A DNA stretch of 64,000 nucleotides from Hortaea werneckii (taxonomy: Eukaryota; Ascomycota; Dothideomycetes; Mycosphaerellales; Teratosphaeriaceae): the NCBI GenBank assembly GCA_037044905.1, contig JBAOKB010000176.1, positions 1 to 64,000 on the forward strand, given 5' to 3'. Each line of letters starts with the position of its first letter. The first letter of the stretch is position 1. A program made the position numbers and the translations under genes. Under the pieces are notes generated by a model that worked only from the letters and a program-made list of their open reading frames with translations, searched no databases and was not told where the DNA came from. Below are positions 54,204 to 64,000 of the stretch, one piece after another.

Positions 54204-55900
54204 ATGGCCGAAGTGGCTGTTCAATCAGAGCCAGCCTTCCCGGCGCAATCCAATCAGCAGAATATTTCTCCAGAGACAAGTGAACACGCACACAATGCAG
54301 TCCGTCATTCAGCAAAACGTACCCGTGAAGTCTTTGCCGCAGATTTTGGACAGCCTTCTGCTCTGTCGAAACCGCCGCAGCCCGAGGTCGCGCCAACCGA
54401 TCCTTCACCGTCCGATCTTGCGCAGAAGGCCAGCGTGAGCGCGAGAATACGAAATGAATACGATCACGTGAGAGAATTGCCTGTCGCGCTAGCACAGAAG
54501 CAAGCAAATGCGCAAGCAGGGTTGGCGGCGCGAAGAAAGAAGCCTAAAACCCAAGAAGAAACCGCAAGCGACCCTGCCATGGCGAAGATGATCGAGGACG
54601 CTTCAGCTTCGAAGCCCGGACAACAGACCAATGCCCAACCTCAGAGTATGGCTCTGACGAGGATACAAGGCACAGCGGGTGCTAAGGAACCTCCCAACGC
54701 CCACGGCCCTACACCACAGCGCAACCTGCCTTCATCAAGCCTAGTAAGACGAGACACTGTACGACAACAAAAACCGCAATGGCACCCACCCTGGAAGCTC
54801 TTCCGAGTCATTTCCGGCCATCTAGGCTGGGTTCGCGCGCTCGCCATGGAACCCGGAAATCAATGGTTTGCGTCCGGCGCCGGCGACCGCACAATCAAGA
54901 TCTGGGATCTTGCCACAGGCACTCTCAAAGTGACCCTGACCGGCCACATCTCCACCGTCCGCGGCCTAGCCGTCTCCCCCCGCCACCCATACCTCTTCTC
55001 CTGCGGCGAGGACAAGATGGTCAAATGCTGGGACCTGGAGACCAACAAGGTGATCCGGCACTACCACGGCCACCTCAGCGGCGTCTACACCCTCGCCCTG
55101 CACCCGACCCTCGACGTGCTCATGACCGGCGGCCGCGACGGCGTCGTCCGCGTCTGGGACATGCGCACCCGCAGCAACATCCACGTGCTGTCCGGCCACA
55201 ACGGCACCGTCTCCTCCATCCTACCCCAAAGCACCGACCCCCAAGTCATCTCCTCCTCCCTCGACAGCACCGTCCGCATGTACGACCTCGCGGCCGGCAA
55301 AACCATGGGCGTCCTGACCCACCATAAAAAGGGCGTCCGATCCCTCGCCGCCCACCCGACTGAATGGACGTTTTCCTCCTCCTCTCCCGGCCAGATCAAG
55401 CAGTGGTTACTGCCTAAAGGCGACTTTATGCAGAATTTCGAGGGACATAATTCGGTTATTAATACCTTGGCTGTGAACGAGGATAACGTCATGTTCTCCG
55501 GTGGGGATAATGGGAGTGTAGGGTTCTGGGACTGGAAGACGGGCCATAGGTTCCAGTATGAGGACTCTGTCGCGCAGCCGGGCAGTTTGGACGCTGAGGC
55601 GGGGATCATGAGTTCCACTTTCGATTTGACGGGGTTGAGATTGATTACTGGTAAGTTTTTCCTCTCGTCTTTTTTTTTTTTTTTTTTCTGTGGGGGGTTG
55701 CTACCCTCTTTCTCACGTGTCTGGATTCCGTTTGTTGGTGTGCTTGGAAATTTATGCACGGGTGCAGTATGTGGCTAACATTTGATTTACCTGCAGGTGA
55801 GGCGGATAAGACGATCAAATTGTGGCGACCGGATGAGAATGCGACGGAGGAGACGCATCCGCTGCAGTGGGCGCCGACTTTGGGCAGGAATAAGTTCTAG
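54204..55900 (+). CDS. PRP46: Prp46/PRL1 WD40 splicing factor of the NineTeen complex
   Basis: Two exons (54204-55650 and 55797-55900) give 516 residues. ATG 54204 has a good context (ATCATGGCC). The first ~200 residues are disordered, then WHPPWKLFRVISGHLGWVRA opens a seven-blade WD40 propeller with regular GH...WD repeats (IKIWDLATG, VKCWDLETN, VRVWDMRTR, VRMYDLAAG, FWDWKTG, IKLWRPDE), and the end is PLQWAPTLGRNKF. This is the conserved Prp46/PLRG1 architecture. It is a core spliceosome protein needed for activation of the catalytic centre. The last intron is 146 nt and pyrimidine-rich after its GTAAGT donor. The gene is fully intact, in contrast to both neighbours. Confidence 0.95.
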
Positions 55901-56171
55901 AAATCTCTTTTTGGCCAATTGAGAACGTGGTGAGATGAAATTGGCACTTGAGAACACACCTGGATATGGAAAATTCGTCCTCTGCACGCGTGTTCGAAGT
56001 TGTTGCAGCAAGCCTCATGTACAAAAGATACCCGCTACCATATTGTACTATTTGCTGAAAGCGATTAACGAAGCGGCAGCAGCTGAATCCTTGAAAGCAA
56101 AAGTCCACACGCTCATCTCTGTGATTTTGGCTTTCTTATCTTAACCACCCCTTTACTTCACTTTTGTAGGC

Positions 56172-58455
56172 TTAAGCAATCTGCACCCCACCTAGAAGAT
56201 CTTCGTCCTCCTCTTCCGTCTCGGCTTTCAACTTCGCGATCATAGCCTCGATCTGTCCAAGGTTGTCCATAAGCTGGCTCCAACCTACATCTTCCTTCTC
56301 GCTGGCCTCAGACCCGATATCGGCTGGGAACCACGTAGCCATTTCGCCTTTCCACTCCACGCCCTGGCCGACAGGCAGCCTCTCGTTCTCATTGAAGAGT
56401 TTGGCCCATGCCTCGCGGTAGACGCTCAAACCCCATCGCGGCTCAGAGGTATCAGGTGCAGCGCGGGAAGATGCATGTGCTGCGTTTTTGGGTGCCGCCA
56501 TGGAAGGGCGAGGGTGATAGGTGCGGTTTTGGAAACGGGATAATTCAAGGTTGAACTCCGAGTTGGCGATCACGTAGCTGTAACAGGTACGCTCTTGGAC
56601 ACTGATCAAGTTGCTCAGCGCATTGTAACGTAGGACGAAGGGATCCTTGGTTTTAAGTTTCGCTGCGGGAACAGCATCAACCCGGACGCTATTGGCGAAG
56701 TTCTGCAGCGTGTTGGGCACTTTCCTTTCGTCTACGGGCTGTGAAGCAAGTATGTCGAACTGCCAGGCCCAGCCCGAGTTGAGGATCGGTAAGGTTGATG
56801 TCCAGTAAGGGAGTGGCGTTGCCAGAGTCGCGCTCGAAACGTGTCCACTTCCTTGTCTTTTCTACAAACTCGACCTTTTCTGAATTCCTATGTTCAAGTG
56901 CTGCGTGCCACTCAATTTTTAGGCAAAGATCACCTGCGCTGTCGTGGAACGTGAAGTCCGCAGAGAATGATGGCCTGACCTCATGAAGTTCGGTTATCGT
57001 TGTTTCTAAAGGAGACAGAAGGCTTCCTGCATGATGCTGTACGTGATCACAAGCCGCTCTTCAGTTGTTTTATCGCCGAGCCTGCATCGGTGCTATGTTA
57101 GTTATAGGGCTGTTTTTGGTGGACAGGGTCATACTTGCTCTTGAGTGACTTCAGCTTGAAATTGCGATTCGTTTGCCATTCGCTCGTACTCGTCCAGATC
57201 GTAGAGGTCGTCTGTTGGGGGCTTATACTGCTTCAACAACAAAGTGCCGAGACGAATGCGCATTTGAATGCTGCCGCGAAAGTAGTGGAGTTTGCCGAGC
57301 ATGCTGATGATCATGTTGCGCACACGCCTCGTGTTGACTGCTGTCTCCATTGCAGCACGCACTGGACGCGCATCTTCGTCCAGGTATTCTCCACGAGGTG
57401 AGCGTCCGTGCTTTCGTAAGTGGCATACTGTTGTTAGTCAAGCTGACGGGATGGTCATACTGCTCCAGATAGAGGTAGGCTGGCACGGTCTCTTGTGGCC
57501 AGCGAAGCAGGTATTTTCTTACTGGCAAGACCTGTCTCGCGGCGATCTGAAAGCACGTCAAGAGCAGGCGTTGTAGACCAGCTTTGACTTCCGATGCTGT
57601 ACCAAAGACGCTGAAGACACCAAGTCCAGCGTGAAAGGTGATGTGGCAGGAGCAGTTCATGCGGATCGGATCTAGAGCTTCGTAGCTGCTTCCAAGTACC
57701 TCATCTGGTCTGCATTCATCGACCGGCCAGTGAAAGCTGCCAATGGCCTGGAAACGCTTATTTGGCGGTGGATCTTGACGATATGTCTGTTTTCGGACTT
57801 CCCGGCGCCATTTTTCTTCACTCTGCTGCCGTTTTAAAGGCTCTTGACTGGACACCTTGGCAAACTTTTGAGCAGCTCCGCGTCTCGAGTCTGAAGTTGC
57901 CGTCTTATTGACCCAGGCGCTTATCTCTTCCGCTGTCCGCTCAACTGCTTTCTGCTCGCCCCAGATGTCGAATACCTTCTCACCGCCAATGCTTTCCTCA
58001 TTGCGGTTGAAGACGAAGGTCCCGCAGCGACGAGCAATTGTCTCATGTTGCCTGGCCGAGAATACGAGGGACTCGGGAATGCGAACTTCGCCTGCTGGTT
58101 TCGCATGGGCACGCCATGCCGCTTCAGCCTCTCCATCATCTGAAATTGGGAATTTGAGAGGCCGGAGCTGCTGTCGTGCTGGCTTGACTGTGCCTTCATT
58201 CTGCCATTCGTCTAGCAAGGCTCCAGGTTCACTGATTGGTGGCTGCCGCTGACGCCCTGTTCCGTGTGGCTGACGAGACTTGCGACGAGAGCTTTGCTGA
58301 GCTGCTTGTGACAGCGGTGGAGCCGGCTTATGTTCAGGTTTGGAGGCTCTTTTCTTGTTCACAACCTCTTGCAACCCGTCTTCAGCATCCGACTTGGTTG
58401 CAGGCGCATATTCCAAGTCCCATTCAGCAGTGTTGCTGAGTTCGTAATCTGCCAT
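56172..58455 (-). CDS. DUF7905-like fungal protein, reading frame broken in several places
   Basis: ATG 58455 opens an intact 331-codon exon (57461-58455) ending before donor GTATGA at 57460, with the conserved FHWPVDECRPDEVLGSSYEALDPI region. Downstream pieces belong to the same family but fall in different frames: VRNMIISMLGKLHYFRGSIQ (57135-57427), LGDKTTEERLVIT and then VRPSFSADFTFHDS (56790-57081), and AWQFDILASQPVDERK to the stop at 56172. Introns with GTATGA donors and CTAAC branches at 57428-57460 and 57082-57134 are plausible, but neither joins in phase, and a further shift sits at a GGG near 56770. This suggests a pseudogene or sequence errors. Function is unknown; RNA-binding KH-like folds have been suggested for the family, not verifiable here. 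Confidence 0.65.
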
Positions 58456-59743
58456 GATTCGTGAAGATAGCCCGATGAGGCTTCTGTGACGTCGTAGAGC
58501 ACGTCCAGATGTCGATTCTCACAAAAGATGGTGATCACGCCGACAAGCTCGCAGATGCAGTGCGTATTGAACTTCTTGATCTCTTGAACCGACGAAAGTG
58601 TTGCCTTGGAGAGTTGGGAGACAGTTGCAAGTCGCAAGAAGTTGAGGTGTCCAGCAAACGAAACCCCCTGCAGGTTGCAAACGGAAAGAGCAACCTTGGC
58701 CGCACCTACCTTCTGGGGAATGCCATTTCCAGATACGTACTGTAGACTTTCCCAACATTTCATCTGCATTTTCCCCTGAATCATACCCCGACTGTCTTTT
58801 GGACGGCAAGCAAACGCCATAGCTAACCCAAAATGACAACTTGAAGGGATGCAAGGAACTGCGTACGACAGTTCTGGCCGAGGTACCTAGACTCGATGGG
58901 GAGACCGAGAACTACTGGCCGTGTGTCAATCCATTGCGGGCACTGGGAGGAGCACATAGCTGCCAATGGCCTCTCCGGACTGTGTGCAATGCAGTGCTCA
59001 AAAGACACATTGGTAAACGCGACACTGATGAGCAGTATGTCAACCATCGCTTATGATTCGTCGTAATCGCCCAGTGGACGTGACGAATTCGCTCTTTATA
59101 GGCTCAGTGAAAGTCGCGAAGAGACTCTTCGATCTCACGACTGACGTCGCACTGATTCTGAACCGTGAAGGACACATGTCAACCACAAGACAAAGCCAAC
59201 CTTGGAAGTGAAGCTGACAGGAGTTCATCATCTCGGCCGGGGACCAACCTCATACAATCAGAAGACGCGTTCGCTCCCTATACAGACCGCTTCGCATATG
59301 CCTTCGTAAGGATTCCTCGGGGAACGAGGAAGTTGAAAAGAGTTGCGATGAAAGGCCTGTCGCTTAATTGCCACATTAGCTAAAGTGTACTATCGCTAGC
59401 TGCGTTTGTACTTACTCCCTACTATAACATTCTTTGCGTATAGCTCCGTATAGTGTTCTGGAGAAGCAGAGAAGGAAGATGGAGGGCGAGAAACGTTTGG
59501 TCGACACTGGATTGGATTAGCTCAAGTGCATCTTCTACAGGAACGGGCCACTCGTGATTCTCGCGTCCTTAGCGTGTCTTCTAGGGTCTGTGCTTTTCGC
59601 CACCAAGTCACGTCAACCTAGACCGGTCGCGTGCTCCGCGTCGCAGCCTCTTGCTTTCAAACTCATTCCCATCTTGTCTCCGTCCAAAGGCGTAACCCAA
59701 AGCTCACTTCCATACCAGCGAACCCACGCCCCCGATTGTCGCT
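58456..59743. promoter_or_regulatory. Divergent region upstream of RAD51, with an ACGCGT box
   Basis: 1.3 kb without a supported gene. ACGCGT at 59265-59270, 474 bp upstream of the RAD51 ATG, matches the MluI cell-cycle box bound by MBF in yeasts and is a plausible S-phase or damage control site. No RNA gene or repeat recognised. Confidence 0.45.
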
Positions 59744-60841
59744 ATGAGTGCCGAAGAAGACCAGTCGCAGACCGGCTACGAGGATGGGCTCGCCGGCGGT
59801 CCAGGAGCGCCAACGCCTCTTACCCAACTCGAAGGCATGGCAGGTTTGACCAAGAGAGACATACAGCTTTTCGTAGATGGCGGTTACAACACGGTGGAGT
59901 CGGTCGCATATACGTAGGGACATCCTATTCATGCATTTTGGACAATGTTGACGGATCTTAGGCCGAAGAAGATCCTCGAGCAGATTAAAGGCATCTCAGA
60001 ACAGAAGGCGACGAAGATACTTACGGAGGCATCGAAACTGGTACCGATGGGCTTCACAACCGCGACTGAGATGCATGCAAGACGAAGCGAACTCATCTCC
60101 ATCACCACTGGCTCTAAGCAGCTCGATACTTTACTCGCCGGCGGCATTGAGACCGGTTCAATCACAGAGATCTTCGGCGAGTTTCGTACCGGAAAATCAC
60201 AGATTTGCCACACTCTTGCTGTGACTTGTCAGCTGCCTTTCGATATGGGAGGTGGAGAAGGCAAGTGCCTGTACATCGACACTGAGGGCACATTCAGACC
60301 GGTGCGCCTTCTAAGCGTGGCAAATCGATACGGTCTCGCGGGCGAAGAGGTGCTGGACAACGTCGCCTATGCAAGAGCATATAACTCAGACCACCAGCTA
60401 CAACTACTCAACCAGGCCGCGCAGATGATGACGGAGACACGCTTCTCATTACTGGTCGTAGACTCTGCAACATCGCTCTACCGAACAGATTTCATGGGAA
60501 GAGGCGAGCTGAGCTCAAGACAGACACATTTGGCAAAGTTCATGCGCACACTGCAAAGGCTTGCAGATGAGTTCGGCATCGCGGTAGTCATCACCAACCA
60601 AGTCGTTGCGCAAGTGGACGGTGGACCAAGCGCAATGTTCAATCCGGATCCCAAGAAGCCGATTGGTGGCAACATCATCGCCCATGCATCCACGACCAGG
60701 CTCAGCCTGAAGAAGGGACGCGGAGAGACAAGGATATGCAAGATCTATGACTCACCTTGCTTACCGGAAAGCGATTGCATGTTCGCGATCAATGAAGACG
60801 GAATTGGTGATCCTAGTCCGAAAGACCTGGAAAAGGAGTAG
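59744..60841 (+). CDS. RAD51: Rad51 DNA recombinase
   Basis: Two exons (59744-59913 and 59962-60841) give 349 residues. The 48-nt intron (donor GTAGGG, acceptor CTTAG) lies in the helix-hairpin-helix region; the join restores SVAYTPKKILEQIKGISEQK. An alternative ATG reading from 59945 would lose this domain. Walker A GEFRTGKS is at about 129-136, Walker B LLVVDS further on, and the L2/DNA-binding region has TNQVVAQVDGG. The length matches Rad51 proper rather than Dmc1 or Rad55/57. Rad51 forms the nucleoprotein filament for homologous strand exchange in the nucleus. The gene is intact and in tandem with NUP120. Confidence 0.96.
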
Positions 60842-61274
60842 GAGTCAGGACTTCCATCAACTCTCAAAGTGGGTTTCTGGCGTTTTGAAAGCACTGTAAA
60901 TGTCTTTTCATGATTTACGAAGCATAGCCGTGGCGCTTATGGAGGGCGGGAAATGTTGTTGCTTGAGCAAGGCGTTCTTTTATGGTAGACAGACCTCCGA
61001 ATAGCACTTTAATGGCTGTAAAGTATGCAATTACCGCAGTATGTGTGAAGCATTTGATTTCAAGCTCCTACTTAGTCTCACCACGTTCATCACCAGGAGT
61101 AGTACTCAGAAGTGCATCGACAGGAGGTATTCAACTCCTGCCCCCTCTTTGGGTAAACTTCGGGACAATGCGCGAGCTCGCGTCTTGAACTTTTGCTGGC
61201 GCATTGGAGCAACATCACAACAACCCATCTTCTCCACTCACAAACTGTTTCATTTGCCGTTCGACCTCGCAGCA
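60842..61274. promoter_or_regulatory. Intergenic between RAD51 and NUP120
   Basis: 433 bp between tandem genes, containing the RAD51 3' flank and the NUP120 promoter. Nothing distinctive seen. Confidence 0.5.
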
Positions 61275-64000
61275 ATGTCGCCGCCTCCGATGTTGCATCG
61301 CGAAGTTCGCGTTCCACCTTCACCGACTTCGCCCGCCCTAATACTCAACATCGATACCGTTGGAAGCTCCCAGCAACGAGCCCTCGCCCGCGCCGGAAGC
61401 AAACGATCTTTTGACGAGATCAGCAGCGGACTCGATGAAGAAACATATGCGCGAAAGCACCTTGCAACGGAGGGTAGTGTCTTCTTCCGCTCTTCACAGC
61501 GAGCTCCAAGAAGCTTCTTATGGCGCACACTGGATGACCGAAGGGTGCTGGAGATTCAGGCTGTTGATATAGTCAATGACAGCTACAGTGGTGAAGGCAA
61601 TGGCTGGTTGACATATCGCGTGCACTTCCAAGATGCCATCCTGCCAGGCGGTGTCGTGTTGGCAGACCCGGAAGAAACGGATGCCTTGGAATGCTTCGTC
61701 TTCACTGAGAGCAAGGAGGTGTTCACAATCACACTGAAACGAGACCTTTTAACGAGAGCGACTTTACCCGCCGAGTTTGATAGCGCGACGTGCGTGAAGA
61801 GGTACTCCAGCAGCTTTCTGGGGTTAAGACAGCCGTACCGATTTCATGCTGCCAGCAGCTTAGAGCTCTTGGTTTCGCTCACAGATGGTAGTCTGGTACG
61901 CTTGGAGCGTAGAGCAGGCGAGAGTGGGGCGCAATGGCGTGAGACTATATTCTCGGAGGGTGGCTGGAGCGGCTCCTTTTCCTTGAAGAAGATGATACCC
62001 TTCTCCTCTCAGCGGACCGTACGGTATGGTGACTTGGACCTGGATGCTAGCGCTATCGTGGACATGGCTAGGACTCCTGACGGCCGTCATATCTGGACTT
62101 TGACCTTAGACCATTGGCTGAAGATGTGGAGTATCAAGACTGGGAAAGTTGTGTCAAAGCTGGACCTTTTGAACGAGGCAAGAGATGAAGCGAAAAAGAC
62201 ACCATTTGTTATGAGTGCAGAGCAAGGAAAGTTGATGCAGCTTCTGCGCATACCAAAATCGCCGGACAGCAACGAGGTGATGCAGGTGGACGAGGAGCAG
62301 GACTGGGCGAGTGCCTATTACCTCGTCGTACAATCGCCCAAGGACCACCAATTCAAATTCTACAAGGTCACGCCTAATTACAGCTCCATTGAGGGACACA
62401 CTGTGAACGTGGAAGATCAGCACTCACGCAACAAGCTGATACCACCCGTCGACGAGTTGATGAACACGAACGTGTGGCACCTGGAAGACTTTCATGTTCG
62501 GCCCGGCTTTGAATGGGTAGACACTGTGCTCTGGATACGCGCGCGAAGTGGAACATTGTGCAGGACCTTTGCTCTCACTTTCGACTTGCTTCTGTCAGAA
62601 GACGGTGAAGCACCGAACACAAGCGCGACATGGCGCAATGCTTGGTCTGCGGTTGATGAAGGTCCTTTGAGATCTGAGGAGCTAAAACTGTCTCCTGGAT
62701 ACCCTGGTGAATTGGAGGTGAGAAGCGAGGATGCCTCAACGCCAAGCGAAAAGTGGCTCGCCTTCCTTTTCTATCCCGACCGTTTCAGTCTCGCTTCGCT
62801 GGATGCAGCGCTCTACATCTATCGCAAAGGCCGCGGGTTGCCTTCTACATCATCACGAGGTGTGAAGGCCGCAGAGCAGCCGTTAGAGGAGCGCCTAGCC
62901 ACTGCGATCACGAGCAAGATCATGCTGAAGCGCTCAGCGAACGACCAGCCGGACTACGTTAGGTATCAGCAAGATATCCAGGAGCAGTGGCAGACCTACT
63001 ACTCCCTGCTTTCGCATCTCCACAATCGTCGGCATGAACCGATCGGTCTTGCTTTTGACAATGCAAGTGGACTGGCCTGGAGCATCTGCGCTGATTATGT
63101 AGCCCCGATCCGCGAATGTAGCGGCTTGGAGTTGAGGAGCCTCAACACACATCTACTCGACAACAACGCTACCTTCGATGTGGATCGCAGGCTGCACGGT
63201 CTAATCTATCCGGAGAGATTGTCGAAGAGCGACGCCAACTCGTATGAAAGCGTGCAGTTGTCCCGCCTTCTTGCCGCAGCTAGAGACTTACGACGCTCAC
63301 TCACTGGCCCAGTCCAAGAGAAGATTCGTGAGACGGCCGCCACCGCTGCTTTGGAGATCGCAGATCCGAGTGAAACGGGCGTTAGCGAACCTGGGCGTGC
63401 AAGTTCAATCTTCGACATTTGCAACCTTGACTCTGAAGTGACTGACGAGGACTTTGAAGCTTTGAGTCTGGGTGTAGAATCTCTCGGCGGTCTGGGTAGT
63501 CTTCAGGACTTTTCCATCCTTGGGATCTTGGAATGGATAGATACCGAGGGAAACTTCGCTGGACACGACAGTGGTGCGCAGCTGACACCTTTCGGACCTA
63601 CAGTTCTGACTGCAGGTGTGGAAGAGACACTCCGGCGTTCCGAAAGCATTCTGCTCGACCTCATCACCTTGGTTGTCTTCATGGCAGGTGGACTAGAAGC
63701 GGAAGAGCTTGACCCCGAGTTCAACGCCGATCAAATGTATGACGCTTGCGTAGACCGACTAAGAAGAGTCAATCTGTTGCTGTGGCTGGTTGGGCACAAG
63801 AGGGAACGGACCATCAGGGTAGGGGAAGCAGAGGTCACTTCTGAAGTCACCCTTTTCGAAGACGTCTTTGTCGGAGACTGGAGAGCGCTACAATCACACA
63901 GGCAGGAGAGTCAAACCATGTCAGAGCTTTTGACCGTTTGGATCAAAGCATGGATCAGTGGAATCAAATGCCACGGTCCAGCATGGGAAGGTACCACCAC
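61275..64000 (+). CDS. NUP120: Nucleoporin Nup120/Nup160, N-terminal part (3' end outside window)
   Basis: One open frame from ATG 61275 runs to the last base of the window (about 908 codons) without a stop or evident intron. After a ~60-residue disordered start, the protein has an N-terminal beta-propeller region (FLWRTLDDRRVLEIQAVDI; HIWTLTLDHWLKMWSIKTGK is a WD-like blade) leading into a helical domain. This is the Nup120/Nup160 layout; the subunit caps the short arm of the Y-complex on both faces of the nuclear pore. The expected full length is about 1,200-1,500 residues, so roughly a third is missing. No frame breaks are seen in these 2.7 kb. Confidence 0.85.
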   Translation, partial: MSPPPMLHREVRVPPSPTSPALILNIDTVGSSQQRALARAGSKRSFDEISSGLDEETYARKHLATEGSVFFRSSQRAPRSFLWRTLDDRRVLEIQAVDIVNDSYSGEGNGWLTYRVHFQDAILPGGVVLADPEETDALECFVFTESKEVFTITLKRDLLTRATLPAEFDSATCVKRYSSSFLGLRQPYRFHAASSLELLVSLTDGSLVRLERRAGESGAQWRETIFSEGGWSGSFSLKKMIPFSSQRTVRYGDLDLDASAIVDMARTPDGRHIWTLTLDHWLKMWSIKTGKVVSKLDLLNEARDEAKKTPFVMSAEQGKLMQLLRIPKSPDSNEVMQVDEEQDWASAYYLVVQSPKDHQFKFYKVTPNYSSIEGHTVNVEDQHSRNKLIPPVDELMNTNVWHLEDFHVRPGFEWVDTVLWIRARSGTLCRTFALTFDLLLSEDGEAPNTSATWRNAWSAVDEGPLRSEELKLSPGYPGELEVRSEDASTPSEKWLAFLFYPDRFSLASLDAALYIYRKGRGLPSTSSRGVKAAEQPLEERLATAITSKIMLKRSANDQPDYVRYQQDIQEQWQTYYSLLSHLHNRRHEPIGLAFDNASGLAWSICADYVAPIRECSGLELRSLNTHLLDNNATFDVDRRLHGLIYPERLSKSDANSYESVQLSRLLAAARDLRRSLTGPVQEKIRETAATAALEIADPSETGVSEPGRASSIFDICNLDSEVTDEDFEALSLGVESLGGLGSLQDFSILGILEWIDTEGNFAGHDSGAQLTPFGPTVLTAGVEETLRRSESILLDLITLVVFMAGGLEAEELDPEFNADQMYDACVDRLRRVNLLLWLVGHKRERTIRVGEAEVTSEVTLFEDVFVGDWRALQSHRQESQTMSELLTVWIKAWISGIKCHGPAWEGTT

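Noticed and set aside
55085..55759. 224-codon open frame antisense to PRP46
   Set aside because: Shadow of the WD40 coding strand.

Overview
The window is nuclear DNA of a filamentous ascomycete (Pezizomycotina; Dothideomycete-like, but that rank is inference). The evidence is intron-poor genes with short GT-AG introns and CTRAC branch sites, proteins whose closest recognisable relatives are fungal (Rpp40, Iml2, Tma17-like, Pxl1-like LIM, DUF7905, Nup120), roughly one gene per 2 kb on both strands, and no repeats resembling intact transposons.

Layout. 1-9 kb: the 3' end of MON2, converging on a four-exon RNase P subunit gene (Rpp40-like), then the chromatin remodeller CHD1 on the minus strand. 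9.7-16 kb: RLI1/ABCE1, PRP40, and LSM8 divergent from PRP40 across 350 bp. 16-25 kb: a thioredoxin-reductase-like flavoenzyme, IML2, a cytochrome P450 and a HAD phosphatase. 27-45 kb: mitochondrial rhomboid PCP1, a Tma17-like chaperone, verprolin, an unrecognised membrane protein, a three-LIM protein, an unrecognised fungal protein, a hotdog thioesterase and the ubiquitin-E2 variant MMS2. 47.8-58.5 kb: an AIF-like oxidoreductase, an MFS transporter and a DUF7905 gene, all with apparent reading-frame breaks, interspersed with an intact small membrane protein gene and PRP46. 59.7-64 kb: RAD51 and the 5' part of NUP120.

The most striking element is in a stretch without protein genes, 46.16-47.58 kb. 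It is a tandem series of GT-AG introns that carry seven box C/D snoRNA candidates. Six have guide sequences I can match to conserved 18S or 25S rRNA; one is an orphan. It reads as a non-coding snoRNA host gene, divergent from MMS2.

Two other patterns stand out. Runs of 19-36 G or C (and one T17G20 junction) recur in the spacers just beyond gene 3' ends. Single-base frame breaks, several in C or G runs, are confined to three dispensable-looking genes while essential neighbours are intact, so pseudogene decay and local assembly error both remain possible. Most genes are housekeeping and unrelated in pathway; no biosynthetic cluster is evident around the P450.
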